A DNA stretch of 64,000 nucleotides, from positions 35,582,718 through 35,646,717 of the forward strand of contig CM069458.1 of the NCBI GenBank assembly GCA_035610835.1, in the 5' to 3' direction. This document shows, in pieces, positions 47,105 through 58,331 of this stretch. Source of the DNA: Ophiura sarsii (lineage: Eukaryota > Echinodermata > Ophiuroidea > Amphilepidida > Ophiuridae). The notes beneath the pieces were generated by a model, which saw only the letters and a program-made list of their open reading frames with translations, had not been told where the DNA came from and did not search any database. The translations under genes were made by a program, and so were the position numbers. How positions within the stretch are numbered: position 1 is the first letter of the stretch; every line of letters starts with the position of its first letter.

Positions 47105-48469
47105 TTTTTCTTGTAAAAAGTTCCCATACCGGTATTTGCCTATCCAAAGCGATGTTCACGCTACAACCCCCTTCAATCTAGACCCAATACGACCGAAAGA
47201 TATTAAAACTATCCTCCATTGCAAAAAGCCAACATCGGCTCCAGGACCCGATGGGATTACAGTATGTACGGTATCCTACGAAAACTCACAGCTACCCACC
47301 ATGTCCTCGCAACAATGTTTACCAAGATCATGGAGGCTGGTGACCCCCCGGAGAGCTGGTCAAAAAGCACCGTTACGTTGATCCACAAGGCTGGTGATAC
47401 TTCTGATCCGCAGAACTTTAGGATGATATCACTTACTTCATGTATAGGAAAGGTATTCCACCAAATTATCGCTGATAGACTTTCCTCGTATTTGCTAAGT
47501 AACCACTTGTTGGATTGTAGTACTCAAAAAGCATTTTTAAAAGGTATAAATGGTTGTATCGAACATACATTTGTCATGAATGAGCTCCTAGCCCATGCTA
47601 GAAATAAGAATAAGACCATACATGTTACTTATTTTGATTTGGCCGACGCATTTGGCTCGGTGGAACACAATTTAATCAATTACACCCTGGAAAGAAATGG
47701 TGTTCCCCCACCAATATGTAATTATGTTCAGAACTTATATTCTAGACTACAGGGTGAAGTCAAAGGTACTGATTGGGTGTCTAAGCCATCCAATTTTAAA
47801 AGAGGAGTCTTTCAGGGTAACCCTTTGTCTCCGATTATATTTTTGACAGTTTTCAACCCAATCGTTCAGCATCTGAAAACGCTAGAAGAAACTTACGGTT
47901 ACGATCTTGATGGTAGTCGCTACATCACATTACCCTTTGCCGACGACTTTTGTCTCATAACTTCTGACAAACGTAAACATCAAAAACTCATTGACAAAAT
48001 TCACGAAATAACCAGATCTATGAATTTGACACTAAAACCTGTCAAATGTAAGTCAATCTCCATCCGCTCAGGCAAATCAGATGCCTGTACGTTTTCAATC
48101 GGTGACAATGTGCTAAAATCCCTGAAAGATGCCCCTGAAAAATGTCTTGGTTGTAACATAACATTCACAGGCAAATCTAAAGACATTCATGAAATAGTCA
48201 AAACTAAACTAAATGACATGATACAAAATATCACATCGTGTATGGTTAGAGATGAGTTCAAACTGAAGGTCTACACTCAATATGCTACCATCAGGTATAG
48301 GCCTATATATGCTTACAGTCCATGAACTAACCGACACCCAGCTTGAGAAACTCGACCACATGCACACCAACAGTATTAAGGCTTTCCTTGGTCTCCCATC
48401 ACGGGGTCCTACCCCCGCGTTTATTCACAGCCCCGAAGGTCTTAATTTTTCACGCATCTCCGAGCTATA
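47105..48469 (+). pseudogene. R2/NeSL-like LINE, reverse transcriptase part
   Basis: Plus-strand polyprotein, 5'-truncated: LRPKDIKTI-like start, then KPTSAPGPDGIT, a long open frame 47219-48325 with AGDTSDPQNFRMISLTSCIG, FLKGINGCIEHTFVMNELL, TYFDLADAFGSVEHNLI, KRGVFQGNPLSPIIFL and the catalytic PFADDFCLITSDKR (about 47932-47975). After a frameshift near 48285 it continues LTVHELTDTQLEKLD ... HSPEGLNFSRISELY up to the MITE at 48470. The motif set matches R2/NeSL/Hero-type elements that use a restriction-like endonuclease. One frameshift early (about 47260) and one late show it is dead. Confidence 0.88.
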
Positions 48470-49422
48470 CACTCTCAGAACAGGTATTAAATAACCATGG
48501 GTTCAAAGAATGTTGGTTAAAAAGTATACAACATTGGTTAAAAATGAAGCGTTGGTTACAAATTACTTTTAATACTGCGTTGGTTAAAGAGTAAAAATAT
48601 AATTAATTTTTAGTTTATTCAACGTTGGTTAAGGCATCATAATTTTAACCAACAATAGGTCATAACAAGATTCCCGCCAAAGAATTTTATTGGCGAGGAA
48701 AATATTTTGCGCATATTATTTAGACCACGTCAGAATTTGTATATGAAATCAATCGTGTTATTTTCCGCCCCTGGTATTTACATTTGGCGCTCTTCAATTG
48801 GCATCATGTTGCCAACTAATATTGGACCAGTATTGGTTTTACATTGGCGCTCTTCAATTGGCATTATGTTGGCAACCAATATTGTTCCAATAATGGGCAC
48901 ATTATACCAAGGGCGGAAAATAACACGATTGATTTCATATACAAATTCTGACGTGGTCTAAAAATTGCGGCCGCTTTCAAGTTATCGCTTCCCAGCCTCG
49001 TAGCTAGGATCGCGTGCCTTGTCCTGTCCCTTGTTGGTCCTGGCCACGGGTTGGCGCCAATATTGAAAGCCAATATCGGGCCAATGAAACATCAATACGG
49101 TAATGTTGTATGGGTTTAAGTTTAGCAAACAAAATAAAAGTTTAACCAACATTTTTAACCAACTACTGTTGGTTAAAACATATTATCCAACAAATGATTA
49201 AAAATTGTAACCAACCACAGGTTAAAGTTTAACCAACCACTGTTGGTCAAAACATATTAACCAACAAATGATTAAAATTTGTAACCAACCACAGGTTAAA
49301 GTTTAACCAACAGCTGTTGGTTACAGTTTTAACCAACCAATTGTGTGGTTCACCTGGTAACCTCCCGTTGGTTAAAATGTTAACCAACAAGGTTAAAGAT
49401 TTTAACCTTTGTTCTGAGAGTG
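48470..49422. mobile_element. TA-flanked palindromic MITE, copy 2, inside the R2-like LINE
   Basis: Ends CACTCTCAGAACA and TGTTCTGAGAGTG with TA on both sides (48468-48469 and 49423-49424). Excision with one TA restores the LINE frame (ISELY followed by LESNASAY). It is inverted relative to the 835-bp copy at 16421-17255 and longer because a segment with TTGGCGCTCTTCAATTGGCA is tandemly duplicated (about 48784 and 48844). Confidence 0.95.
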
Positions 49423-50420
49423 TACCTGGAGTCCAATGCCTCTGCTTACGCTCGCTGCATGGTGAAAGCCGATAACCGCGTTGTGCATGCGCTCAAATCA
49501 AAACTAAATAGGGAGTCAAAATGGACCCGTAAGAAAAACAAGTATGGTTCTAAACGTTGGAATGACAAGTATGAACAGGCTTCAAAACAAGCCTCATCAT
49601 CTGAATCTGATCAACCAAAATCATGGTCTAAAATCAAAAAGATTGTCAAAGATCTCATTTGTGACGACCGTCTCCTCTTCTGGAGGGAGTATATCAAACC
49701 CCTTGTCCAACAGGGAAATATGCTGAAACTTATTGAGTCGGAAAACGCAGACCTCACCTGGAGATCTATAATCTATGATCTCCCCAAGGGTGTACTGAGC
49801 TTTGCCGTCCGTTCTGGGATTGATTATCTGCCCACATTTAGTAATCTCAGGACATGGGGTAAAAGAAAGCAAACTAAATGTAAATTATGTGGTAATCACG
49901 AAACACTTCTGCATGCTCTTAATTTCTGTTCCGTGTCCCTAATAACCAAGGCAGACTTACGTGGCGCCATAATTCCATCCTCCGCCACATTCTTGTAACA
50001 CTGAAAACTATTATCGAGGCCACAGGTAAAGACATTCAGATCTTTAGTGACATTGCCGGATTTACGACCATCCACCTTGTTGAATTGACTGTACCTTTTT
50101 TGAGACTAACATTCAGAAAGCCCATGATCGTAAATCCAGTAAAAAGTACGAAAACCTTGTTTCCGACATTTCTGATAATGGCTTTACCTGTGACCTCACA
50201 TGTTTTGAAATTGGATCTCGTGGTCTAATCACACCAGATAATATTAATAATATCAAAGCAATATTCACCTTTGTCAAAGCCAAACCATCATTCAAAGCAA
50301 TTCATGGAGGAACTTAGCAAGTTAGCCCTTCTGTGCAGCTACACTATTTGGAATGCGAGGCAAGAGCCAGCCTGGAGAAGCGATGATCAACCCTACCTCA
50401 AGGTGTGATTCTCTATCCCT
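49423..50420 (+). pseudogene. R2/NeSL-like LINE, C-terminal zinc knuckle and endonuclease part
   Basis: Continues the frame interrupted by the MITE: YLESNASAYARCMVKADNR, WRSIIYDLPKGVLSFAVRSG, then a zinc knuckle CKLCGNHETLLHALNFC (C-x2-C-x7-H-x4-C, about 49880-49930). After frameshifts near 49940 and 50095 comes the restriction-like endonuclease region (LVELTVPF, KAHDRKSSKYENLVSDIS, LTCFEIGSRGLITPDNINNI). It fades out after a conserved AIHGG at about 50310 and EPAWRSDDQPYLK-like sequence near 50400. Confidence 0.85.
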
Positions 50421-50640
50421 GCACATACATGTAGTTCCCCTTTGCTGGGTTCGCTCTATTTATGTGTATCTCCTGGTTCCGGTTGGACATTGATTTTTGT
50501 GGTTATTTGATGTATTTTTGTTTGTTGTTCAGCCCTGCGTTAATCCTGGACCACTGTGTGGTTCCGATTTTAGTCCTGGGCTTTAATCTACCTTCTTTTT
50601 CTCGCATTGTATAATTTATGTCAGTGATTGCTTGCATAAA
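50421..50640 (+). other. Probable 3' untranslated tail of the R2-like LINE
   Basis: T-rich non-coding sequence directly after the last LINE-like codons (TTTGCTGGGTTCGCTCTATT ... TTTATGTCAGTGATTGCTTG). No poly-A or obvious target duplication marks the exact end. Confidence 0.4.
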
Positions 50641-52640
50641 GATTGATTACACATATTTGCGATCAAACACGATGATGGTAATTGTACCGGTGTATCGAAA
50701 GGAAGGAAATACTTTTGTTATATTAGAAATATATTTTAATAGCCAGTATCCTTTTATTATCCGGAGTTCATGGGTTTTCTAAACCAGTTCTTATTTTAGG
50801 CCATGAGACTAGACCAGGCCTGGACTAGACCAGGCATGTGAAACAAACATTTGCCTATTGTTGAGATTTGGTTCACAGTATAGCGCACTCTATACGAGCC
50901 GTCACATGCGATTAGGGCAAGCAGTGAAGCGTAAACTGTCAATCATTCGTTGTGAATCAATATTCAGATAATCTAACTATTCATAGTCCGGGTCATCGTG
51001 TCAGGGATACTATTAATTTTGGGATAGGAAAGTCGTATACTAACACACGTAGCGAAAACGGGGCCATTTGCATAAATTACATAAATTATTGTAATCATCG
51101 GAATGTGTCGGTGACCGGCGTTGAACGCGTTTAACAGTGTTTAACCAGGTTTAACGTAATATTTGGTCAGCATAGGTTTGAGGGCGTTGTGGATTTAAAC
51201 AAACGACGGTGGCCACGCGAAACCTAAATGTTGAATACGTAATGAATAAGGTGAATAACACGTAATCGCGAATGTTAATCTTATCATTTTGACAAATTCA
51301 TCATAATTAGAAGAATTGTCATCGTTAACCGGGCGATGACTGTTAAAAATAATTCAAAATAGTGCACTCCCGTTGACATATTGGGTCGTCTGAGAGACGC
51401 GTGGCCAGCGTCGTGTCGTCTGCTACAATCACGCCTGATCAGTATAGCGCCACCAGTTCTATGCTGACCAAATTTTCATTTAAAAGTGGACCCGATCGGC
51501 AAGCTCACTGGCACACCCCTGATCGTGTCACAAGCGTCATCATAATAAACAAATATAGACTTGTTCAGCCCCTGACACTCTATTGTTCGAATCGCCGAAA
51601 GCATCGACGTTCATGAATATACAATGAATAATCATATCAATGAATATACGTCATTTGTGAAGTCGAAAATGAAAAGTACCAGACCATAGTGGACACGAAC
51701 GGCCGTAATCTTTGAATCTCCGTTGATTTCAATGTTATGTCGGAGTGTTTTACCTAATTTCATACTGACACGACCTGAGTGATAATCAAACGGTCCCCGA
51801 ACGATGCCCGGGCGCTGTTGAAGTCAGAAATATCATCGTTCCCTACTGTACAGTCCGAGCGTTCCCAAATCGAATTTCACCTAGAATATTCGTCACACGA
51901 ACCTATGTCCGCCATCGTCTGAATATCGAAAAGGCCCTCTGGAGAGTCGAGGGGACACCATTTTTTTTCTATGCATGCGTCCGATCGCTTTGGATTTGTC
52001 TACCAAAATTGTGGACAAATTCCTAATGAGTATGTGCTGCATGGCAAGTGACACAACTTCTTGTAATGCGCTAATCAACCGTAGATCTAACTCCCGGGCT
52101 CCGGCCAGTTTGGGGTGGAAAAGCTCAATCAGGAAAAGTTCGCGGAAAAGGTTCAGCCGCGTATCATTCTTTGACGGTTCAATGGTATCACAGCGGCAAA
52201 GTGCCAACCTACTATACAGGTATCGTGGCGACACAATAAAAATGAATTTGGGGATCAGCGAAATGCGGGCGCGCAGATCATTATCATGATTTATGCATAG
52301 ACTCTTCACACGTGTCACAGCGAAGTTGGGAGAATTTACAGAGTACATGCGTACGTGTTTTACAAACACCGCTGAGTTTATGCCGGACAAACCTTAACCG
52401 GATTGACCTGAGTGACATTAGAGGGCGGTAGACACGATGTTTTCAACATTGCCAACGGGTTGGAACCCGATTGTTTGTTTTAAAGGTATAAATCGTATTC
52501 AAATTGGGAACTGCCGAAAGTTAATGGCTTTCTCTATGTTGTTATCGGCATTTAGCCGGTCCCGTCTGTGTTATAAGAATTGTTTCCATCAGATTTGCAC
52601 GTTGTATAGGAGTGACAGCCGCCAAGAATCACAGTAGCAG
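50641..52640. other. CpG-richer region with overlapping open frames, unrecognised
   Basis: 50880-52640 is richer in CG dinucleotides than its surroundings (GCGGGCGCGCAGATC, GGCCAGCGTCGTGTCGTC). A 165-residue frame on the minus strand (51893-52390) and a 104-residue frame on the plus strand (51975-52289) overlap. Neither has a motif I know, and one is likely the shadow of the other. It could be a CpG island/regulatory region, an unknown gene, or an old element. Confidence 0.35.
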
Positions 52641-53019
52641 GGGCCTGTCAACACGTTTTCAAATTATATACACGGTCCTTCTAAAATAAGTAACTGACTA
52701 GATTATACATATACAACACATACATACAACACTATAGGACTTTGTTTTGGTTTTAGGCAAATAACAAAACGTGAAGATTGAATGAATATTAAAATAGTCA
52801 TTCAATCTTCACATGTAATAGGCCCTATCACAAATTAAAGGAAATACATTTCCTCACCACTTTATTATTTAATACTTTTACGTAGGAGCTATAGTGTTGG
52901 AGTTGAGAGCATCTTACCTGGTCAGTTACCTATTTTAAGGACTGTATACTCCTTGTAGTAGATACAGAAGGAATAACAACTAGATCTAGTTCTGGTCTAA
53001 GAAGACCAGGGCACCATGG

Positions 53020-53940
53020 TTTTTTATGAGAAAATTATCCCTAGTGATCTTTTCTTGACCTTTGACCTGGTTATCATGTTGACTTTTTCTTGCCTTACCC
53101 ATGTAAAGTGCAATGTCAACTTTAATCGCTGAACACCAGCTATATGTGCATGGACCAAAGGAATCCATTGACCAATTCGGACGGTTACAGTCATTTCCTC
53201 TGAGACAAGAAGTATTTTGAGTGAGGAGTGAAAATTGACATTTTAACCCCTAGTGACCCCAAATATGTTTACATTTTAAAACCGGAGTATTATTTATGTA
53301 TGCGGTCATGATGAATATGATGACCGATTCTGACGGTCCTGGCTCATTTTGCTAAGGAGCAAGATCATTTTAAGTTAAAATCACGTTTTGACACCTAGTG
53401 ACCCCTTATTGTTCTTGACTGCAAGGTCATAATTGACTTTTTTTTCTTGTCTTTTCAAGGGACATCAGATACAATAAATCCGATCAGAATCGGAGCATGT
53501 TTCACATTTTACCCCTGTACAGTTCGATTACCCATAGCTGCCCTTTCCTGACATTTGACCTCAGGGTCATGATTAACTTTTTTCTGGTCTTATCGAAAGA
53601 CATAAGATACAGCAAATCTGATCAAATTCGGAGCATGTTTTACATTTTACCCCTGTATAGTTAAATGACCCATAGTGATCTTTTCCTGACCTTTGACCCC
53701 AATGTCATGATTTACTTTTTTTCTTGGCTTATCAAAAGAAATAAGATGCAATACATTTGACCAAATTGGAGCATGCCTTAAAATTTTTCACTTGTTAGGT
53801 GACCTTATATGACACATCAATTTTAATCACTGGAGTAATTATATGTGCATGGACCGAAAGAATCTTTTGACCAATTATGACAGTCATCAGTTAATTCCTC
53901 TGAGACGAGAAGCTATCAAACAGATCAAAGACACACATCC
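53020..53940. repeat. Tandem roughly 150-165-bp TGACCTNNGGTCATGATT repeat
   Basis: Four to five diverged units, each with TGATCTTTTCCTGACCTTTGACC, GTCATGATTNACTTTTTTTC, ACATNAGATACANNAAATCNGATC and GGAGCATGTTTNACATTTTACCCCTGTA. The outer units share ATATGTGCATGGACCNAAAGAATC and CCTCTGAGACNAGAAG (53145-53210; 53840-53915). Non-coding, about 800 bp upstream of the membrane-protein gene. Confidence 0.8.
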
Positions 53941-54744
53941 CTGGACACGCGCGATCTGGTAATAATGGTTGCAAACTTGCAATTCCCGTGAATCGTAATC
54001 AAAGGTGAGAGCACGCCACTGGTTTCCACGGACAGTGTCGAGTTTATATATTTTATCTTTAAGCTGAATGAGTAAATAGTGTGTAGTAGATCAGTCGCGG
54101 TCTAAATGTTAGATAAGTTTGGAATGAATAGGTTTATATTATGGCCTTACATATACGAAGATAGGATTGTTCAAATAAGCCATGAAAGATAACTTATCTC
54201 ACCAATGTCGAACCCGGGGGTCTCCTTCTTTAAGACGGAGAACTTTATTTTAAATCAGTAATATCACGGTCGTGAATAACTGTATTAAATCCTACCGACC
54301 AAAAAAAACCGGGCAAAAGCATTTTGCAATTATTTACCATGACAACAATTTGCAATAAGTGAAATCGTATACTATAAAGCAATAGTTTTCAAATTATCTT
54401 ATATTGAATTTCTTTTAAAAAACATGATCCGTACACACTTATGATAAACATAAACTCGATTATCTAACGTAATGTATATCCACATTTACGCATCAAGTTT
54501 TACCCCGAGATAGCGTATCAGTTAAGGACTATATTATTGTTACATACCGTGTGTCGTACGAGGTTGTTTGTTGCGAAACGTGATATTATTACCCGGAACA
54601 TTTTACTTAACCTAAATCATGTGACCTTACATTTATTGCTTTGATAGTTATTTGTATGGATGCATACGGCCATTGCAACAGTGTCCAACACCACCACTAA
54701 CACGATTATAGACCGGGCCGGTTCTTCGGAGTCTATGGTAGAAG
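53941..54744 (+). promoter_or_regulatory. Upstream region of the membrane-protein gene
   Basis: About 800 bp of non-repetitive sequence before the ATG at 54745. CACTAACACGATTATAGACC lies about 40-60 bp before the start and could be 5' untranslated sequence. I cannot fix a transcription start. The start codon context is GAAGATGG (G at +4). Confidence 0.3.
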
Positions 54745-57700
54745 ATGGCCACGAGGAATGTACATATCTTGAGGTTATTCTTCTGTTACCTAACATTCAG
54801 TTATCTAATTAGCCTCAACGATATTGTCAATGCAATTTCGACACCAGATGAAGATGTTGAACGCAGCGATTTCAGTGACAATAGTCCTGTTCTGGCAGAC
54901 ACTCAAGCAGAAGGACAATCCAGTATCGTCCAACCTTTGCGTGTGACCAACATTTCTGTGGCACAACTCGCCGAACTCATGACCACAAATCAAGATTTCA
55001 TCTTTCTGAAGTTGCACTTTGCTAACATCGTGTGGGAGGATCCCAATATGGCGTATTTCAATGAGGAAGACTTCTTGACATTCATAGACCCATTGACATT
55101 CTCCTTTGTTAGACCTGGATATGGCTATCTGTTAATGTCGCTACCATTTGACTTCATGGCGTCGTCTCTACGGAGTCTGGGCTTCGCGGTTTCATCTATC
55201 CAGTTGACCATTCAGTTGAAGTATCCCACCGTCTTCTTGGAATTAAGCGATGTGGAACAACTTGATACCGTGTTTCAACTGTTGGAGATTGCCGTGCGAG
55301 AAGCAGACTTGATGAATGAGCTGAGAAATCGTGTAGAAGAGTTTGCCATCTGTCTTGAACATCTGGACAACTATAAAGGTGTACGCGCTTACCTCCAAAG
55401 CGTAGCAAGTGGTCTGATAAGTAACCGTTATCCACTACTGCAATCAGTCTCTGAATGTCGTGTACATAATGTTGTAGATGACAGCCAGGGTCCACCTGAG
55501 AGGTACTGGTTTACTCAACAACTGCCGCTGGTGTTCAGCTTCTTCTTCGCTATGTTCGCGCCTCTTACCCTTTCCTTGTTTCTCCGCATGGATCCTCCAC
55601 CATTCCGTGACGGAAGGGGAATATTAAGGATGCCATTGACTCTCCCTATTGGCTTCAATCACCTACTTCTGTCTTCCTACACTAATAATAGGATACTAAA
55701 AGGAGGAAAAGTTTTGATTGGGATTTCTATATTGATCTTTCTCAGCTACTCTCAACCAACAATAGCGTATCTGACAAATCGAGATGACATCATACATCGC
55801 GTGTTCGCTATGGAACGAGCTGATCTGACTAGTTATTGGGTATTCCTTGGCACTCTGACGTCATACCAAGTAGTGTTCCTGGTAATGTTCGTTGCATATT
55901 TTGTCCGTATCGTTTTATCTAACCGAAACGGTGCATGCTGGGAGTCAGACGAAACTCGTCGCTGTCTCACCGGATGGCAACTGCCAAAAGAGCTCTGGGT
56001 TCCTGCTTCGCCGGAAACGCTACCCTTCACGCAAACGGTTTTGTATTATGCCAAGTATCGCATGCTGATGTCTTTAGATATTCGCCTCTGGAAACATGAG
56101 TATCATCGTCTGTGGAAGTGGATAGCATCATATGGCGAGTGCCAATCACTGTGTAAATACACATTTGATACAATGATGTTCCTGCTATTGCTTTCACCAT
56201 ATACCATCTTGTTATTGCTGCGTCTTGTCTTCAACTCACTACCAGTATTTTACATCACGAAGCAATGCTTTTGGTATATGTCTACTATCCCTTTCGGAGC
56301 AATGTTTATAGTTATTGGATCATTGCGACTACCGGCAATTGTATGGTACCTGATTACAATCTTCCAATGTACATTTACTGGATATGTCATCAATCATGAA
56401 GTGGTCATACCATGTTTTATCATATCAACAGCAATTGCCTTTTTCTCCTTGACCACTCTCACTCGTGTCCATAATGAGTACACTTCATTGGTCAAAGAGA
56501 TAACGCGCGAAGTTAATTGTCTTCATAACTGGAAGGAGCAAACCGCTCCCAGCAAACATCGTGATAGGGATTATCTTCAAAAAAGACTGCCCACTGATAG
56601 TTTACCGGTTGCGTGTGAACCAGATGAACCTATCAAAGAAATCGAAACTGATCCTGTCAAAGAAGGATACCAGTTTCCAATTACAAATGAAGGGACACTC
56701 ATTGACATGAATCTATATCACTTTGTCATGAATGAAATGCACAACATCCATCAGCGATTCACCTGCACGTTCTTGACTCTATTGCTGGCATCAACCATCG
56801 TCGCCATTGCCTTCCAGTACCTATGGGTTATCGATAGGATGGTCGCATTGGGGCCTTTGATGTATCCTATATCAGCCACGATGCTTGCATTAGCGCTTCC
56901 TTTAGTCTACCGTTTGATCTCTATGGACGCGAGGTACCAACCAATGAGAGCAGAGAACCGAGGTGCTATCCGGAATTTGATTCATGAGTACTGTCAACGT
57001 GAAGGTTATGAGACAACGCAGACCAAGACACAAGGTATGGGTGATTTACTTGTCTATATGTCAGTCAATAGTTTTCAATCAACATAACAAGACAGAATAT
57101 GCTGTTCATGTGTTGACAAATTCCGAAATGTTGATGGTTCGAATAGATGTGGGAAGAGCAATGTAAATTTGTATGATGTTCTCATGAAATGAAAACCCGT
57201 GTAAGATCCAATTTAAAAAATCAGTATCAAGGCAGCAAGAAAATTGCAGTTTAAGTCTTGAACATGCTGGAAGGACTGATAGTTGCACAAATGCACCCAA
57301 CCAGGGCTTGAAATAAGGAATTAAGAACCAGGAGCTACTTTTTACACACATTTGCCCCTGGTTCACTGATTTTTCTTCATGACCAGGGGGCAATTTGTCA
57401 CATAACCAGGGGCATTTTAAAGGGTAAAATCACAGAAATATGTCATCCTGAAAATAATGCAAAGGAATAACCAGGGGTAATTTTCAATGTAAAAGTTGCT
57501 CCAGGTGACACAATTTACATAAGAACCAGGGGCATTTTGAGGTTTAGCGGGGGTAATTTTGCTCCCTGCTCCTGCTTATTTCAAGCCCTGCGCCCAACTT
57601 TCTCTCTGCTACCTGCGACCTGATAAGAAGGCTCGTTTTGTGGGTCAAACGGACTTCTCCATTTCAAAATATTGATGTAGCAGCAAGACTAGTATTAATG

Positions 57701-58331
57701 ATATTGCTGACAAATAATCTTGATCATTGCGAATTGATAACGAACTCCATGGATATGGATGACCAAACAACTACTCCATGTCTTCAAACTTGCAGTCTCA
57801 CAATCCACATAGAGTCTTAACATAGTTATTGCTAGGAGATCCTCATAATTATTTACATAGTTGCAATGGTAGTGCTTTGGACATGTTGGAAACCGGCAAA
57901 CCTAATACTTGTTCTCCTGCTTTTCAGTTCTAAATAGATTACTAGTGTACGATTGCCATGTGTCGAAAGTGCTTAATGTATAGATGCCTTGTGCATGCAA
58001 TATACAGTCTTGTACCTGAGTACACTTCATCCGAGTCGAGTCGGAGTCCTTTTCCGATTGCGGGCTCGAGTCCAAATTTGGGGTACCGAGTCTGAGCCGA
58101 GTCCGAGTATCCGAACTGTTTTCCATTCAATTTAAATTAAGTATAAGTGGTTTTCCTTGGACTATAAACAGGAAAATCATCAATCAAATTATATTTTGTG
58201 TCTGTTTTGTTTTTGTTATAGATGACTCATCACTTCGAATCAATGTTGAAGACAATGCAGGTTTTGTAAACGAAGAAAACATTGAACTGAACGACATATA
58301 CTATCAACTACCATACGCCTCCATAGAGTGA
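54745..58331 (+). CDS. Multi-pass membrane protein of unknown family (two exons, 799 aa)
   Basis: Exon 1 (54745-57034) encodes 763 residues and exon 2 (58222-58331) the last 36. The donor CAAG|GTATGG and acceptor TTTTGTTATAG| join in frame (phase 1), replacing the 17-residue read-through end. Residues 8-30 look like a signal peptide. Residues 31-255 form a probable extracellular domain with several acidic stretches, cysteines at 203 and 238 and a glycosylation site N69-I-S. Hydrophobic segments follow at about 256-281, 321-343, 364-391, 473-496, 510-549 (long, perhaps two), 553-573, 673-696 and 699-725. Residues 574-665 are a hydrophilic loop with DEPIKEIETDPVKE. Exon 2 gives an acidic tail, DDSSLRINVEDNAGF ... 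YYQLPYASIE. I do not recognise the family; a receptor or transporter role is only a guess from topology. AATAAA at 58583 may end the message. Confidence 0.85.
57302..57590. mobile_element. hAT-type MITE in the membrane-protein intron
   Basis: Ends CAGGGCTTGAAATAAG and CTTATTTCAAGCCCTG are perfect inverted repeats of 16 bp. CACCCAAC on the left and CGCCCAAC on the right differ by one base and make an 8-bp target duplication, the hAT hallmark. The interior repeats AACCAGGGG/CCCCTGGTT words. 289 bp, no transposase. Confidence 0.88.
57591..58221. other. Remainder of the membrane-protein intron
   Basis: Contains a CGAGTCCGAGT-type simple repeat (58030-58110), which creates open frames on the minus strand that I reject. 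Otherwise ordinary AT-rich intron ending in a T-rich tract before the acceptor. Confidence 0.55.
58222..58331 (+). CDS. Second exon of the membrane protein (acidic cytoplasmic-type tail)
   Basis: 110 nt after acceptor TTTTGTTATAG|, reading DDSSLRINVEDNAGF, then VNEENIELNDIYYQLPY and ASIE, stop TGA at 58329-58331. The frame fits the phase-1 donor at 57034 exactly. The run is open only in this frame and ends in a Tyr-rich, acidic segment (NDIYYQLPY), plausible for a sorting or signalling tail. Confidence 0.75.

Noticed and set aside
51893..52390. 165-residue minus-strand frame as a gene
   Set aside because: No start context, splice partners or motif; kept only as a region of interest.
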